Shown here piece by piece: positions 37,697 to 46,197 of a DNA stretch of 64,000 nt. The notes under the pieces are model-generated. The model had not been told where the DNA came from, did no database searches, and saw nothing but the letters and a program-made list of their open reading frames with translations. Within the stretch, counting starts at the first letter, position 1. Each line of letters starts with the position of its first letter. The position numbers were made by a program, and so were the translations under genes. Source of the DNA: Sphingomonadaceae bacterium (lineage in GTDB: Bacteria > Pseudomonadota > Alphaproteobacteria > Sphingomonadales > Sphingomonadaceae); contig CANGJB010000011.1 of assembly GCA_947453945.1 (NCBI GenBank), positions 1 to 64,000 on the forward strand, given 5' to 3'.

Positions 37697-38030
37697 TTCG
37701 TTCACGTGCCTTAGTCCCGGTCGGGCGCCGAACTGCCGAGAATGGGTTTGCCCCAACCTGGCGGAAGTGTGTTACCTAACTATATCACTTGCCGCAAGCG
37801 CGGGTAGTCTCGCAGTGCCGCACGCAATCCTTGTCTTAGCGGTGCATCCGACGAGTGACAATTGCGGCTCGACGAAGAGCATGAACAATTCATTCGACAG
37901 TGGCGATGAAGCAACCGCGCCCATGAGGCGATGGCCTTTTCGGGCACACCAAAACAAATGGCCGCCCCGACAATCGGGACGGCCACCAGAAAACAGTACC
38001 AAGTGCGCGTACCTGGCGCCCTAGAGCAAA
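37697..38030. other. Intergenic region between the RND operon and sciP
   Basis: These 334 bases hold the upstream control region of the RND operon and the terminator of sciP. The short inverted repeat GTTA-CC-TAAC at 37771-37780, about 75 bases upstream of the adaptor start, might be part of a repressor site. No gene in this stretch has enough support. Confidence 0.45.
37951..37985 (-). terminator. Intrinsic terminator after sciP
   Basis: On the minus strand a 12-base stem with one mismatch (37959-37970 with 37974-37985, 3-base loop) is followed by TTTGTTTT (37958-37951). It lies 46 bases after the sciP stop. Confidence 0.8.
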
Positions 38031-38330
38031 TCAGAACTTGAGTTGGCGCTCGTACAGATCGCGGTAGTGCTGGATGCGGGTTACCCGCAGCCCCTGCATC
38101 CCAGACCGATCGACCGCACGCTGCCAGGACGCGAATTCCTCCAGCGTCAGGTTATATCGCTCACAAACCTCATCGATCGTGAGGAGGCCACCGTTAACCG
38201 CAGCCACGACCTCAGCCTTTCGGCGCACGACCCAGCGTGTCGTCGAAGGCGGCGGCAGGCTGTCCAGAGTCAGTGGCTCACCAAGGGGGCCAATGACTTG
38301 CGATGGCTTGATTTTCTGGTTCTCAATCAT
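38031..38330 (-). CDS. sciP: DUF1153 protein, SciP-type CtrA inhibitor
   Basis: In Caulobacter, SciP binds the master regulator CtrA and blocks transcription of CtrA targets in early cell cycle. This 99-residue product (DUF1153) shows the family core: KPSQVIGPLGEPLTLDSLPP, then RWVVRRKAEVVAAVNGG and LTIDEVCERYNLTLEEFASW, which form the helix-turn-helix. The length is that of the family. The ATG at 38330 begins only 1 base after the stop of the upstream 125-residue protein, so both are probably translated from one message. A terminator follows. The role in this organism is by family only. Confidence 0.92.
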   Translation of the reverse strand: MIENQKIKPSQVIGPLGEPLTLDSLPPPSTTRWVVRRKAEVVAAVNGGLLTIDEVCERYNLTLEEFASWQRAVDRSGMQGLRVTRIQHYRDLYERQLKF

Positions 38331-38331
38331 G

Positions 38332-38709
38332 TCAATTCTCGTCTGGTCGACGCTTCGTGCCGACATTTGGAACTGGCCCAATAGTGCCGCCCACGTCATT
38401 TCCATTCCCTGAAGAGGCGGGGTTAACGCCTTCTTCAGCGTGCGTTTCAACGCTTCTGAGCAACGCTGCGGCTGAATCGTGAAAACTGAAACCTGTGCCG
38501 CCACGCGGGCCAGATACACCGAGCCCCAATCCGACTGTACCGACGAGCCCGGGTTCAGCAGTGCTTGCCGCCGCCGCCCCTGCAAGCGCGCCACGCGTAT
38601 CGTGCGCGGCAAGCAGCCGGGCGCAAAGTTCGCCCCAGCCAAGCGGACGCAAACCGCGGCTCGAATCGCACGGCACCAGGGGCCGTGAATCGGGAAAGTT
38701 CATCTCCAT
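38332..38709 (-). CDS. Small protein of unknown function upstream of sciP
   Basis: A 125-residue reading frame on the sciP strand whose stop ends one base before the sciP ATG. It begins [20 protein letters not shown] and continues [20 protein letters not shown], then becomes rich in Ala and Gly. The opening resembles small unannotated sphingomonad proteins as I recall them, but I cannot name a family. The tight spacing and the shared strand are the main support that it is real. An in-frame ATG at 38703 is an alternative start. No domain, signal peptide or membrane helix is visible. It may serve sciP only as a translational lead, or act with it. Confidence 0.6.
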   Translation of the reverse strand: MEMNFPDSRPLVPCDSSRGLRPLGWGELCARLLAAHDTRGALAGAAAASTAEPGLVGTVGLGLGVSGPRGGTGFSFHDSAAALLRSVETHAEEGVNPASSGNGNDVGGTIGPVPNVGTKRRPDEN

Positions 38710-38851
38710 GGACCGGGCTCTAAACCACGGTCCTATAAAGGAGGGTAAAGCCCGCCTTCATCAAGAGTTAGGCTTTGGCCAGAACCGACGGACTCAGCCG
38801 ATACGATTTTTTGCCCTGCCGCTAGCCCGCGAAAGGTCCTATGGCGCCGGG

Positions 38852-40066
38852 ATGCACAGCAACTCGGGCACTAACGGCACTATCGCCGCTTCCGGAACCA
38901 GCGACGGATCTTTGGCCGGGCGGCTACTCGGCAAAAGCGAGGCCGCAAAACTTTTTGCATTTCCGGCAGACGATCAGCCTCGGCGAATCGTCGTCGCCAT
39001 GTCCGGAGGTGTCGACAGTTCGGTGGTTGCAGGACTTGCCGTCGCAAGCGGCGCCGAAGTGATCGGCGTTACACTGCAACTCTATGACTATGGTGCCGCG
39101 ACAGGACGCAAGGGCGCCTGCTGCGCAGGCGATGATATCCGCGACGCACGCGCCGTGGCCGACAGGCTTGGCATCGCGCACTATGTGTTTGATCATGAAT
39201 CGCGATTCCGTGAAGACGTCGTCGAGCGATTTGCCGACGACTACCTCGCCGGGCGGACGCCGATCCCGTGCATCCGTTGCAACATGGGGCCCAAGTTCAC
39301 CGACTTGCTCACCATGGCGCGCGATCTTGGCGCGGATTGCCTTGCAACGGGGCACTATGTCCGGCGGGTTGACGGCAACGATGGTCCAGAACTCCACCGC
39401 GCAGTCGATCCGGCGCGCGACCAGTCCTACTTCCTTTATGGCACCACAGAGGACCAGTTGGCGTTCCTGCGCTTCCCGCTTGGTGGACTGCCCAAAGCCG
39501 ATGTCCGCGCAATGGCTGCCGCATTGGGCCTCGGCGTCGCCACCAAGCCGGATAGTCAGGACATCTGCTTCGTGCCTGATGGAGACTATGCCTCCATCGT
39601 GACCAAGATGCGGCCAGAAGGTTCTGCACCGGGCGAGATTGTCCATGCCGGGACCGGCACGGTGCTGGGCACTCATCGCGGGGTAATTCACTACACTGTT
39701 GGCCAGCGCAGAGGGCTCGAGATCGGCGGGCAGAGCGAACCGCTCTACGTAACCGCACTGGATGCGCCGGCCCGGCGTGTTCTGGTGGGGCCAAAGGCTA
39801 TGCTGGCGGTCGGTTCTGCGCGTATCGGCGAAACCAACCGCATTGGTCCGATGCCCACGGAAACGGGGATTACAGCCAAAGTTCGTTCGTTGACAAAACC
39901 GGTACCGGTCAGCGTCGAAGGCGTTCCGGGTGACGGGGCACATTGCGTAATCCGCTTCCATCAGCCGGAATACGGCGTTGCGCCCGGGCAGGCGGCTGTC
40001 TTTTATGACGGGGACCGCGTTATCGGTGGTGGCTGGATCGAGGAAACCGCTCCTTGGGTCGGCTAA
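38852..40066 (+). CDS. mnmA: tRNA-specific 2-thiouridylase MnmA
   Basis: Adds sulfur to uridine 34 in the anticodons of tRNA-Lys, -Glu and -Gln. The 404-residue product has the PP-loop SGGVDSS at residues 51-57, the first catalytic region PCIRCN (Cys140, Cys143) and the second catalytic Cys at about 239 in [14 protein letters not shown]. The internal [20 protein letters not shown] is the usual alphaproteobacterial form. The N-terminal 45 residues before the PP-loop domain are longer than in E. coli. The frame is open far upstream, so the start at 38852 is a judgement. It is divergent from the sciP unit. Confidence 0.96.
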   Translation: MHSNSGTNGTIAASGTSDGSLAGRLLGKSEAAKLFAFPADDQPRRIVVAMSGGVDSSVVAGLAVASGAEVIGVTLQLYDYGAATGRKGACCAGDDIRDARAVADRLGIAHYVFDHESRFREDVVERFADDYLAGRTPIPCIRCNMGPKFTDLLTMARDLGADCLATGHYVRRVDGNDGPELHRAVDPARDQSYFLYGTTEDQLAFLRFPLGGLPKADVRAMAAALGLGVATKPDSQDICFVPDGDYASIVTKMRPEGSAPGEIVHAGTGTVLGTHRGVIHYTVGQRRGLEIGGQSEPLYVTALDAPARRVLVGPKAMLAVGSARIGETNRIGPMPTETGITAKVRSLTKPVPVSVEGVPGDGAHCVIRFHQPEYGVAPGQAAVFYDGDRVIGGGWIEETAPWVG

Positions 40067-40076
40067 TAGCAGCTAC

Positions 40077-40448
40077 CTAGCCGCTCCAGGGTTCCAGCAC
40101 GCAGCCCCAGCCTTCGCGATACGTTGCGGTTTGCACCGCAAGGAGCGGAAACCGAGCCGTGACACTGCGTGCCGATGTATCTTCAGACAGTGTGATGAGG
40201 TCCATCCCGGGCTCGAAGTCCTTTCGGCAATCCCCGAGTGGTCGACCGCCGACGAAGCGGCAGGAACAGGCAACGCGCGCGCCATAGGCCGCGCCTGTCA
40301 GCCCGTAGCCATGGAGCTGCGGCCAGACGAAGAAACCAGCGCCCGACAGCACGGCCAAGGCAATCAGGCCCCACCACCAGCGCCGTCGACGCGGCTGCCT
40401 GGCTAAAGGCACCGGATTTTGAGATTCTGAGGGTTTGACCATTGCCAC
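40077..40448 (-). CDS. Small membrane-anchored protein of unknown function
   Basis: A 123-residue protein with a basic N-terminus (RQPRRRRWWW), one hydrophobic helix at about residues 25-43, and an outer part that starts GYGLTGAAYGARVACSCRFV and continues GGRPLGDCRKDFEPGMD. Three Cys lie close together and one near the end, which suggests disulfides in the periplasm. I do not know a function. It is divergent from a lipoprotein serine hydrolase with only 33 bases between the start codons, so the two ribosome sites and promoters must overlap. That suggests shared control. An ATG two codons downstream is an alternative start. It is convergent with mnmA. Confidence 0.7.
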   Translation of the reverse strand: MAMVKPSESQNPVPLARQPRRRRWWWGLIALAVLSGAGFFVWPQLHGYGLTGAAYGARVACSCRFVGGRPLGDCRKDFEPGMDLITLSEDTSARSVTARFPLLAVQTATYREGWGCVLEPWSG

Positions 40449-40481
40449 ACCGGGTCAATCTGGAGGAAAGCTGACCGCCTT

Positions 40482-41612
40482 ATGGCCCGCCCTATCCTTG
40501 CCCTTATCGCTCCGCTCGCGCTTGTGCCAGCCCTCTTCGGCTGTGGCCCCGCCACTCCAACGGCACCGCTGCCGGTCTCGGCAGACGCGCTCAAGGCGGT
40601 CACCGCCAATCCCGGTGTATCACGCGAAGACCTTGCGCGGCGGGTCGATTCGCTCTTCACGGCAACGGATGCGGAGGAAACCCGCGCCCTGGTGGTCATG
40701 CAGAGCGGTCGCCTCATCGCCGAGCGCTATGCACCGGGATATCACGAGAACACCCGGTTCGTGAGCTGGTCGATGGCCAAGTCGATCACCGGCGTGATGA
40801 TCGGCATGCTCATTTCGGACGGGCGCCTGCGGCTGGATGAGCCCGCCCCGATCCCGGCATGGCAGCGGCCGGGCGACCCCCGCGGAGAGATTACGCTGCG
40901 CCAACTGCTCCAGATGCGCTCAGGCCTGCGCCATGCAGAGGCCATCTCGCCGCCGTGGAAGTCAGATGAAGTGCGCATGCTGTTCCTCGACGGACGCGAT
41001 GCGATGGCGCGCTACGCCGAAGACCAGCCACTCCAATACGAACCAGGGCGCAAATGGGTCTATTCAACCGCAACCAGCGTGATCCTGGCGGATCTTGCCG
41101 CGCGCGTGCTTGCACAGGCACCCGATCCTGAAAGCCGCCGCCGCGCGGTGGCGGACTATCTGCGGACCCGGCTGTTCGAGCCTGTCGGCATGCGTTCCAT
41201 GCTGCCCGAATTCGATGCCTCGGGCACCTTGATCGGTGGCAGCCTGATTCACGGAACGGCACGCGATTGGGCGCGTTTTGGCGAGTTCCTGCGCAATCGC
41301 GGCGCGGTGGCCGGGGCGCAGCTCGTCCCGCGCCAGTGGATCGATTTCATGGTCACACCCTCCCCGCGCGAAGCGCAATACGGCGCGCAGATCTGGCTGA
41401 ACCGCACGCCGACGTCGGGCGAGCCTGTGTTGTTTCCCGACCGGGGCCCACGGGACCTGTTCGCCTGCCTAGGCCACCTCGGCCAGTATGTGCTCGTATC
41501 GCCCTCGCGAAAACTGGTGGTGGTAAGGCTGGGCAAGACGCAGGAAGACCAGCTTACTCCGGTATCAAAGCGTCTTGGCGAGCTCGTGGCGCTGTTCAAG
41601 CGGGCAGAATGA
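40482..41612 (+). CDS. Lipoprotein serine hydrolase, beta-lactamase-like
   Basis: A 376-residue protein with a lipoprotein signal: the lipobox Leu-Phe-Gly-Cys puts the lipid on Cys21. The S-x-x-K motif is SMAK at residues 97-100 (SWSMAKSITGVMIG) and the Tyr motif is YST at 194-196. These place it with the class C beta-lactamase-like hydrolases near 6-aminohexanoate-dimer hydrolase. It should be anchored in the envelope and hydrolyse an ester or amide of unknown kind. GGAGGA lies about 14 bases before the ATG, a little far. It faces the small membrane protein and ends 6 bases from the convergent cation efflux gene. Confidence 0.85.
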   Translation: MARPILALIAPLALVPALFGCGPATPTAPLPVSADALKAVTANPGVSREDLARRVDSLFTATDAEETRALVVMQSGRLIAERYAPGYHENTRFVSWSMAKSITGVMIGMLISDGRLRLDEPAPIPAWQRPGDPRGEITLRQLLQMRSGLRHAEAISPPWKSDEVRMLFLDGRDAMARYAEDQPLQYEPGRKWVYSTATSVILADLAARVLAQAPDPESRRRAVADYLRTRLFEPVGMRSMLPEFDASGTLIGGSLIHGTARDWARFGEFLRNRGAVAGAQLVPRQWIDFMVTPSPREAQYGAQIWLNRTPTSGEPVLFPDRGPRDLFACLGHLGQYVLVSPSRKLVVVRLGKTQEDQLTPVSKRLGELVALFKRAE

Positions 41613-41618
41613 AGCCGC

Positions 41619-42602
41619 TCAACGCCGCGTCGGCGCTCCTTGAGCCGCGAGCGCGGGACTGGCGCCGTCAGCAGGAGCAGGCGTTAGCAGATCCTGCGCA
41701 CCGAGGTCGGCCTCATCCACATGGCCATCAGGATCAGGATGGATCAGTATCTCGACGCCAGGAAATGCTTCGAGCAGTTTTTCCTCGATCTCGTCCATGA
41801 CGCGGTGTGCCTCGGTCACCGTCATGCGTCCATCGACCCAGACGTGGAACTGCACGAAATCACGGTTGCCGCTGGTCCGCGTGCGCAGATCGTGCAAGCC
41901 CCTGAGCTCGGGATGCTCAGCCACAACCGCAAGAAAGCGCTCGCGCTTCTGAAGCGGCCATTCATGGTCCATCAGCTGTTCAATAGCCGCCTGAGAAGCG
42001 TTCCATGCCCCCCAGCCCAGCCAGAGCGCGATAGCAAAGGCAAAGCCCGCATCTGTCCCCGCAAGGCCAAACCAGTGGTCGAGCGCCAGCGCCGCGATCA
42101 CCGCCAGGTTTAGGACAAGATCAGATGAATAGTGGAGGTTGTCGGTCGCAATGGCGAGACTACCGGTCGCGCGGATAATCCGGCGCTGATAGGCCAGCAG
42201 CAGGATAGTGGCCCCGATGGCGACAAGCGAGACAAACATGCCCGCTTCCGCCTCCGCCGGGCGCCCGCCGGCCAGAAATTCGTCAACTGCTCGCCACGCA
42301 AGACCAAGCGCCGATAGCGAGATCAACACAACTTGGAACATCGCGGCAAGCGCCTCGGCTTTGCCATGGCCGAACCGATGGTTGGCATCAGCGGGCTGGG
42401 CGCCGATCCAGACGCCGAGCAAAGTGGCAAGGCTGGCCACAAGATCGAGCCCCGTATCGGCAAGGCTTCCGAGCATCGCTGTCGAGCCGGTGCTGACCAC
42501 TGCATAGCCCTTCATCACGAGCAGCAGCGCCGCCACGCTGATGCTGGCATAGGCCGCCCGGCGATTGAGATCGCCATGGTCCTGGCTGCGGGTCATATCC
42601 AT
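41619..42602 (-). CDS. Cation diffusion facilitator family transporter
   Basis: A 327-residue metal exporter that uses the proton gradient. The metal-site residues in helix 2 (SLADTGLDLVASLATL) and helix 5 (HYSSDLVLNLAVIAA) and the histidine loop HRFGHGKAEALAAMF are present, typical of CDF/FieF-like zinc, iron or manganese exporters. Six membrane segments are followed by a cytoplasmic domain of about 80 residues (ELRGLHDLRTRTSGNRDFVQ). The C-terminal tail is rich in Ala and Pro. The exact metal cannot be read. The frame is open into pdxH, so the ATG at 42602, 19 bases after the pdxH stop, is preferred. Confidence 0.92.
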   Translation of the reverse strand: MDMTRSQDHGDLNRRAAYASISVAALLLVMKGYAVVSTGSTAMLGSLADTGLDLVASLATLLGVWIGAQPADANHRFGHGKAEALAAMFQVVLISLSALGLAWRAVDEFLAGGRPAEAEAGMFVSLVAIGATILLLAYQRRIIRATGSLAIATDNLHYSSDLVLNLAVIAALALDHWFGLAGTDAGFAFAIALWLGWGAWNASQAAIEQLMDHEWPLQKRERFLAVVAEHPELRGLHDLRTRTSGNRDFVQFHVWVDGRMTVTEAHRVMDEIEEKLLEAFPGVEILIHPDPDGHVDEADLGAQDLLTPAPADGASPALAAQGAPTRR

Positions 42603-42621
42603 GCTGATGTCCCGAGACAGA

Positions 42622-43251
42622 TCATGGATAAAGCAGCGCACTGGTCCAGCCGCCCTCATCAGTGCGGATGAAACGGCGGCGCTCATGCAGGCGATACTCC
42701 CGGTCCTGCCAGAATTCGATCGCATGCGGCGTCACGCGGTAGCCGGACCAATGCGCCGGACGCGGCACCGAACCATCCGGATATTGCGACCTCAACGCCT
42801 CGACCCGTTCCAGATATGCCTCACGCGAGGGGAGTGGACGCGACTGATCGGATGCCGCCGAACCAAGCCGCGATTCGGGATGCCGGCTTGCGAAATAAGC
42901 GTCAGCTTCAGCCGGCGTGACTTCGTTGATTGTACCTTCAACCCGCACCTGCCGGCGAAGACTCTTCCAATGGAACAGCAGCGCAACCTGGGGATTGGCG
43001 GCGAGTTCACCGCCCTTGCGGCTTTGGAAATTGGTGTAGAACACGAAACCATCGGGCCCGTGCCCTTTGAGCAGGACCATGCGCACAGAAGGCGCAGCGC
43101 CCGGGGTGGCCGTTGCAAGTGCCATCGCGTTGGGATCGTTGGGCTCGCTCGCCTTCGCATCGGCAAACCAGGCCTCGAAAATGGCGAATGGGTCGATACC
43201 CGGGATGGCGTCTTCGCTCGTTTGTGTGGCCACGATTTTGGTCCTGTGCAT
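42622..43251 (-). CDS. pdxH: Pyridoxamine 5'-phosphate oxidase
   Basis: FMN enzyme that oxidises pyridoxamine or pyridoxine 5'-phosphate to pyridoxal 5'-phosphate. The 209-residue product has the FMN-site segments RMVLLKGHGPDGFVFYTNFQ and SRKGGELAANPQVALLFHW, the middle part RQVRVEGTINEVTPAEADAY and the C-terminal EFWQDREYRLHERRRF, followed by the usual Leu-Tyr-Pro end. The length is normal. It is divergent from the DnaJ-like gene and the cation efflux gene follows it. Confidence 0.96.
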   Translation of the reverse strand: MHRTKIVATQTSEDAIPGIDPFAIFEAWFADAKASEPNDPNAMALATATPGAAPSVRMVLLKGHGPDGFVFYTNFQSRKGGELAANPQVALLFHWKSLRRQVRVEGTINEVTPAEADAYFASRHPESRLGSAASDQSRPLPSREAYLERVEALRSQYPDGSVPRPAHWSGYRVTPHAIEFWQDREYRLHERRRFIRTDEGGWTSALLYP

Positions 43252-43352
43252 TCCTGATCACGATCAGTGGGCTTGTGCCGCGCAGTAGCTCAGCACAGCC
43301 GGAGTGCAAAGCGAGCCTTGCGGGTAAGCCGGCGCGACCCTAGCTAAGGATC

Positions 43353-44297
43353 ATGGCAGATCCTTATTCCATCCTCGGCGTAGCCCGCACTGCAAGCGAG
43401 AAGGAGATCAAGTCTGCCTATCGCACGCTTGCCAAGGAGTTGCACCCAGACCGCAATGCCGGAAAACCCAATGCGGCCGAGCGTTTTGCCGAAGTGACCC
43501 GAGCCTACGATCTGCTTTCCGACAAGGACAAGCGCGCCCGTTTCGACCGCGGCGAGATCGACGCCGAGGGCAACCCGGCAGGTCCCTTCGGCTTTGGCGG
43601 CGGCGGACCGGGTGGCGGATTTGCCGGAGCCCAGCGCGGCTATCGCCATGATGGGTTCGAAGGCTTCGGCCAGGGCGGAGGCGAGGGCCCTGACCTGGGC
43701 GACATCTTCGAGGGCTTGTTCGGTGGACGCGGCGGGATGGGTGGCGCCGGTCCCGGTGCGCGACGCCGCGCGGCCCCGCGCGGCGCCAATGTGACGTATT
43801 CCCTCAAGGTCCCCTTCGACGAGGCTGCGCGGCGTGAGCCCCAGCGGGTGTCATTGACTGATGGCAAGACAATCGACCTTAAGCTCCCTGCCGGACTGGT
43901 CGATGGCCAGCAGGTTCGCCTCGGCGGAAAAGGGGAAGCCGGGCCAGGGGGCTTCGGCGATGCCATCGTGACGATCGAAATCCTGCCGAGCCCTTATTTC
44001 GAGCGCGAGGGCGACAACATCCGCCTCGAAGTGCCGATCAGCCTCGATGAAGCGATTTCCGGCGCGAAAGTGCGCATTCCGACAGCCGAAGGGCCGGTGA
44101 TGATGACTGTCGCGCCGGGAAGTTCGAGCGGCAAGACGCTGCGCCTCAAAGGCCGCGGCTTCACCCGGAAAAACGGCGAGCGTGGCGATCAGCTAGTGAC
44201 GCTCATGATCGACATTCCCACCGAAGACGCCGATCTCAGGGTGCGTCTTGAGGGATGGCGCGATGGCCGTGACTTGCGCGGCAAGTTCGCGGTCTGA
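43353..44297 (+). CDS. DnaJ-like co-chaperone (CbpA type, no zinc finger)
   Basis: A 314-residue J-domain protein. The J-domain fills residues 1-68 with the HPD motif in AKELHPDRNAGKPNAAERFA, which stimulates DnaK. A long Gly/Phe-rich region follows (about 75-140), and then two C-terminal beta domains that bind substrate. There is no Cys-rich zinc region, which separates it from DnaJ proper and places it with CbpA-like proteins. The BrkB-like gene starts 32 bases after its stop. Confidence 0.92.
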   Translation: MADPYSILGVARTASEKEIKSAYRTLAKELHPDRNAGKPNAAERFAEVTRAYDLLSDKDKRARFDRGEIDAEGNPAGPFGFGGGGPGGGFAGAQRGYRHDGFEGFGQGGGEGPDLGDIFEGLFGGRGGMGGAGPGARRRAAPRGANVTYSLKVPFDEAARREPQRVSLTDGKTIDLKLPAGLVDGQQVRLGGKGEAGPGGFGDAIVTIEILPSPYFEREGDNIRLEVPISLDEAISGAKVRIPTAEGPVMMTVAPGSSSGKTLRLKGRGFTRKNGERGDQLVTLMIDIPTEDADLRVRLEGWRDGRDLRGKFAV

Positions 44298-44328
44298 TCG
44301 GATGGGCGGGCATGAGGATGAGCCATCA

Positions 44329-45333
44329 ATGCCCAGGCCAACCGAGCCCCTCAGTCCCGTTGCCGATCTTTCTCCCGAAGCGCGGCGGCTGGCGGCGCTC
44401 GTGCACCGGCCGGGCCTTGCCGGAATTGGGCCTCGGCGCGCTTTGCAGGTTCGCTCGCGGGAAGTGATCCGGCGGGTCTGGACCGGGGTGCTGAACGACG
44501 GAACGATCCACGCGGGCAACTTTGCTTACATGGTACTCATCGCCCTGTTTCCCTTCTTCATCACCGGCGCCGCAATGTTCTCGCTGGTCGGGGAGACGGA
44601 GGATCGCATGGCGGCGTTGGGCACCGTGCTCATGGCCTTGCCGCCTGTTGTCGCCGATGTGGTGTCTCCTGTCGCCCACAGTGTGATCGAGGCGCGGACC
44701 GGGGGACTACTTTGGATCGGTGGGCTTGTCGGGCTGTGGACGGTCGGCAGTCTCGTCGAGACGATCCGGGATATCCTGCGCCGCGCCTATGGCACGCGGC
44801 TTGCCCTCGCATTCTGGCGGTACCGGCTCATGTCGACCGGCCTCATCATCGCTTCGGTCGTGCTCATCCTGTTGTCGATTGCAGCCCAAGTGGTGATTGG
44901 CACGGCAATCGAGGCTGTGACCACTTTGCTACCGCAAGCAAACGGCCTGATCGGCGCGCTCGCTCTATCGCGCGGCATCCCGGCATTGGTCCTTTTCGGC
45001 GCGCTTTGGCTGCTGTTTATCTCGCTCACGCCTGGGGCTTACAGCGCCAGAATGTATCCCAAGTGGCCGGGTGCGCTGTTCGTCACGCTGTGGTGGCTGA
45101 TCGTCACAACCATGCTGCCCAAGCTGCTGCGCCACCTTTTCCAATACGATCTGACATACGGCAGCCTCGCCGGTGTGATGATCACGCTTTTCTTTTTCTG
45201 GCTGATTGGCCTAGGGATGGTCGTCGGAGCCGAACTCAACGCCGCTCTGGCCGAAACGCCCGAGGAACAGGATCTGGTCGGTCAGGCCGACAACCGGGCG
45301 CGGGATGCAGCACGAATGCAACAGGACCATTGA
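44329..45333 (+). CDS. YihY/BrkB-family inner-membrane protein
   Basis: A 334-residue membrane protein of the YihY (formerly virulence factor BrkB) family. It has about six hydrophobic segments and the family marks: an early FAYMVLIALFPFFITGAAMF, a GGLLWIGGLVGLWTVGSLVE block, and a late GSLAGVMITLFFFWLIGLGM. The function is not established; transport and envelope roles have been proposed. The ATG at 44329 follows GAGGATGAG; frames further upstream overlap the DnaJ-like gene. fabI follows after 13 bases and is probably cotranscribed. Confidence 0.88.
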   Translation: MPRPTEPLSPVADLSPEARRLAALVHRPGLAGIGPRRALQVRSREVIRRVWTGVLNDGTIHAGNFAYMVLIALFPFFITGAAMFSLVGETEDRMAALGTVLMALPPVVADVVSPVAHSVIEARTGGLLWIGGLVGLWTVGSLVETIRDILRRAYGTRLALAFWRYRLMSTGLIIASVVLILLSIAAQVVIGTAIEAVTTLLPQANGLIGALALSRGIPALVLFGALWLLFISLTPGAYSARMYPKWPGALFVTLWWLIVTTMLPKLLRHLFQYDLTYGSLAGVMITLFFFWLIGLGMVVGAELNAALAETPEEQDLVGQADNRARDAARMQQDH

Positions 45334-45346
45334 AGCAAGAGGTCGC

Positions 45347-46180
45347 ATGACGAGACTTATGGAAGGAAAGCGCGGCCTGATCATGGGCCTCGCCAATGAC
45401 AAGTCGCTCGCATGGGGTATTGCCCGCAAGCTACACGAGCAAGGTGCCGAACTCGCCTTTTCCTATCAGGGTGAAGCGCTTGAAAAGCGGGTGCGCCCGC
45501 TTGCAGCGAGCCTTGGGAGCGATTTCCTGATCGAATGCGATGTCTCGGACATGGCAGCACTCGATACGGCATTCGGCACGCTGGCAGAGCGGTGGCCGAC
45601 AATCGACTTTCTCGTCCATGCGATCGGCTTTTCCGACAAGAACGAGTTGCGCGGCAAGTTCATGGACACGTCGCTGGACAACTTCCTGATGACGATGAAC
45701 ATTTCGGTCTACAGCATGGTTGCAGTCACCCGCCGCGCGGCCGCGATGATGCCCCTGGTGGAAGACGAAAACGGCGTGGCCAGCGGTGGGGGCTCGATCC
45801 TTACGCTGACCTACTACGGCGCTGAAAAGGTTGTGCCGCACTACAATGTGATGGGCGTGGCCAAGGCAGGGCTCGAAGCCAGCGTGCGCTATCTTGCCAA
45901 CGACTGCGGCCCGCAAGGCATTCGCGTCAACGCGTTGTCCGCCGGCCCGATCAAGACCCTTGCAGCAAGCGGGATTGGCGATTTCCGCTACATCCTCAAG
46001 TGGAACGAGCTGAACTCGCCGCTCCGCCGCAATGTGACGATCGACGATGTCGGCGGGGCCGGTCTCTATCTGCTGTCAGACTTGTCTTCCGGCGTGACGG
46101 GCGAAGTGCACCACGTCGATTCAGGGTATCACACTGTTGGCATGAAGCAGGAAGACGCGCCCGATATCGCGCTCGGCTGA
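45347..46180 (+). CDS. fabI: Enoyl-[acyl-carrier-protein] reductase FabI
   Basis: NADH-dependent enzyme for the last step of each round of fatty acid elongation, and the target of triclosan. The 277-residue product has the cofactor motif GLANDKSLAWGIA near residue 14 and the catalytic residues Tyr156, Tyr166 and Lys173 in YYGAEKVVPHYNVMGVAKAG, as in E. coli FabI (Tyr-x6-Lys spacing). The C-terminal NVTIDDVGGAGLYLLSDLSS is standard. AGAGG lies before the ATG. It forms an apparent operon with the DnaJ-like and BrkB-like genes. Confidence 0.97.
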   Translation: MTRLMEGKRGLIMGLANDKSLAWGIARKLHEQGAELAFSYQGEALEKRVRPLAASLGSDFLIECDVSDMAALDTAFGTLAERWPTIDFLVHAIGFSDKNELRGKFMDTSLDNFLMTMNISVYSMVAVTRRAAAMMPLVEDENGVASGGGSILTLTYYGAEKVVPHYNVMGVAKAGLEASVRYLANDCGPQGIRVNALSAGPIKTLAASGIGDFRYILKWNELNSPLRRNVTIDDVGGAGLYLLSDLSSGVTGEVHHVDSGYHTVGMKQEDAPDIALG

Positions 46181-46197
46181 GGTCCGAACCCCGACGG

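Noticed and set aside
37767..38024. Small frames on both strands between the RND adaptor and sciP
   Set aside because: They overlap the sciP terminator and the pump control region and lack ribosome sites or domains.
38841..39062. Short frame overlapping the mnmA start, better placed for the upstream AAAGG
   Set aside because: It is out of frame with mnmA and overlaps its PP-loop coding region; no features of a real protein.
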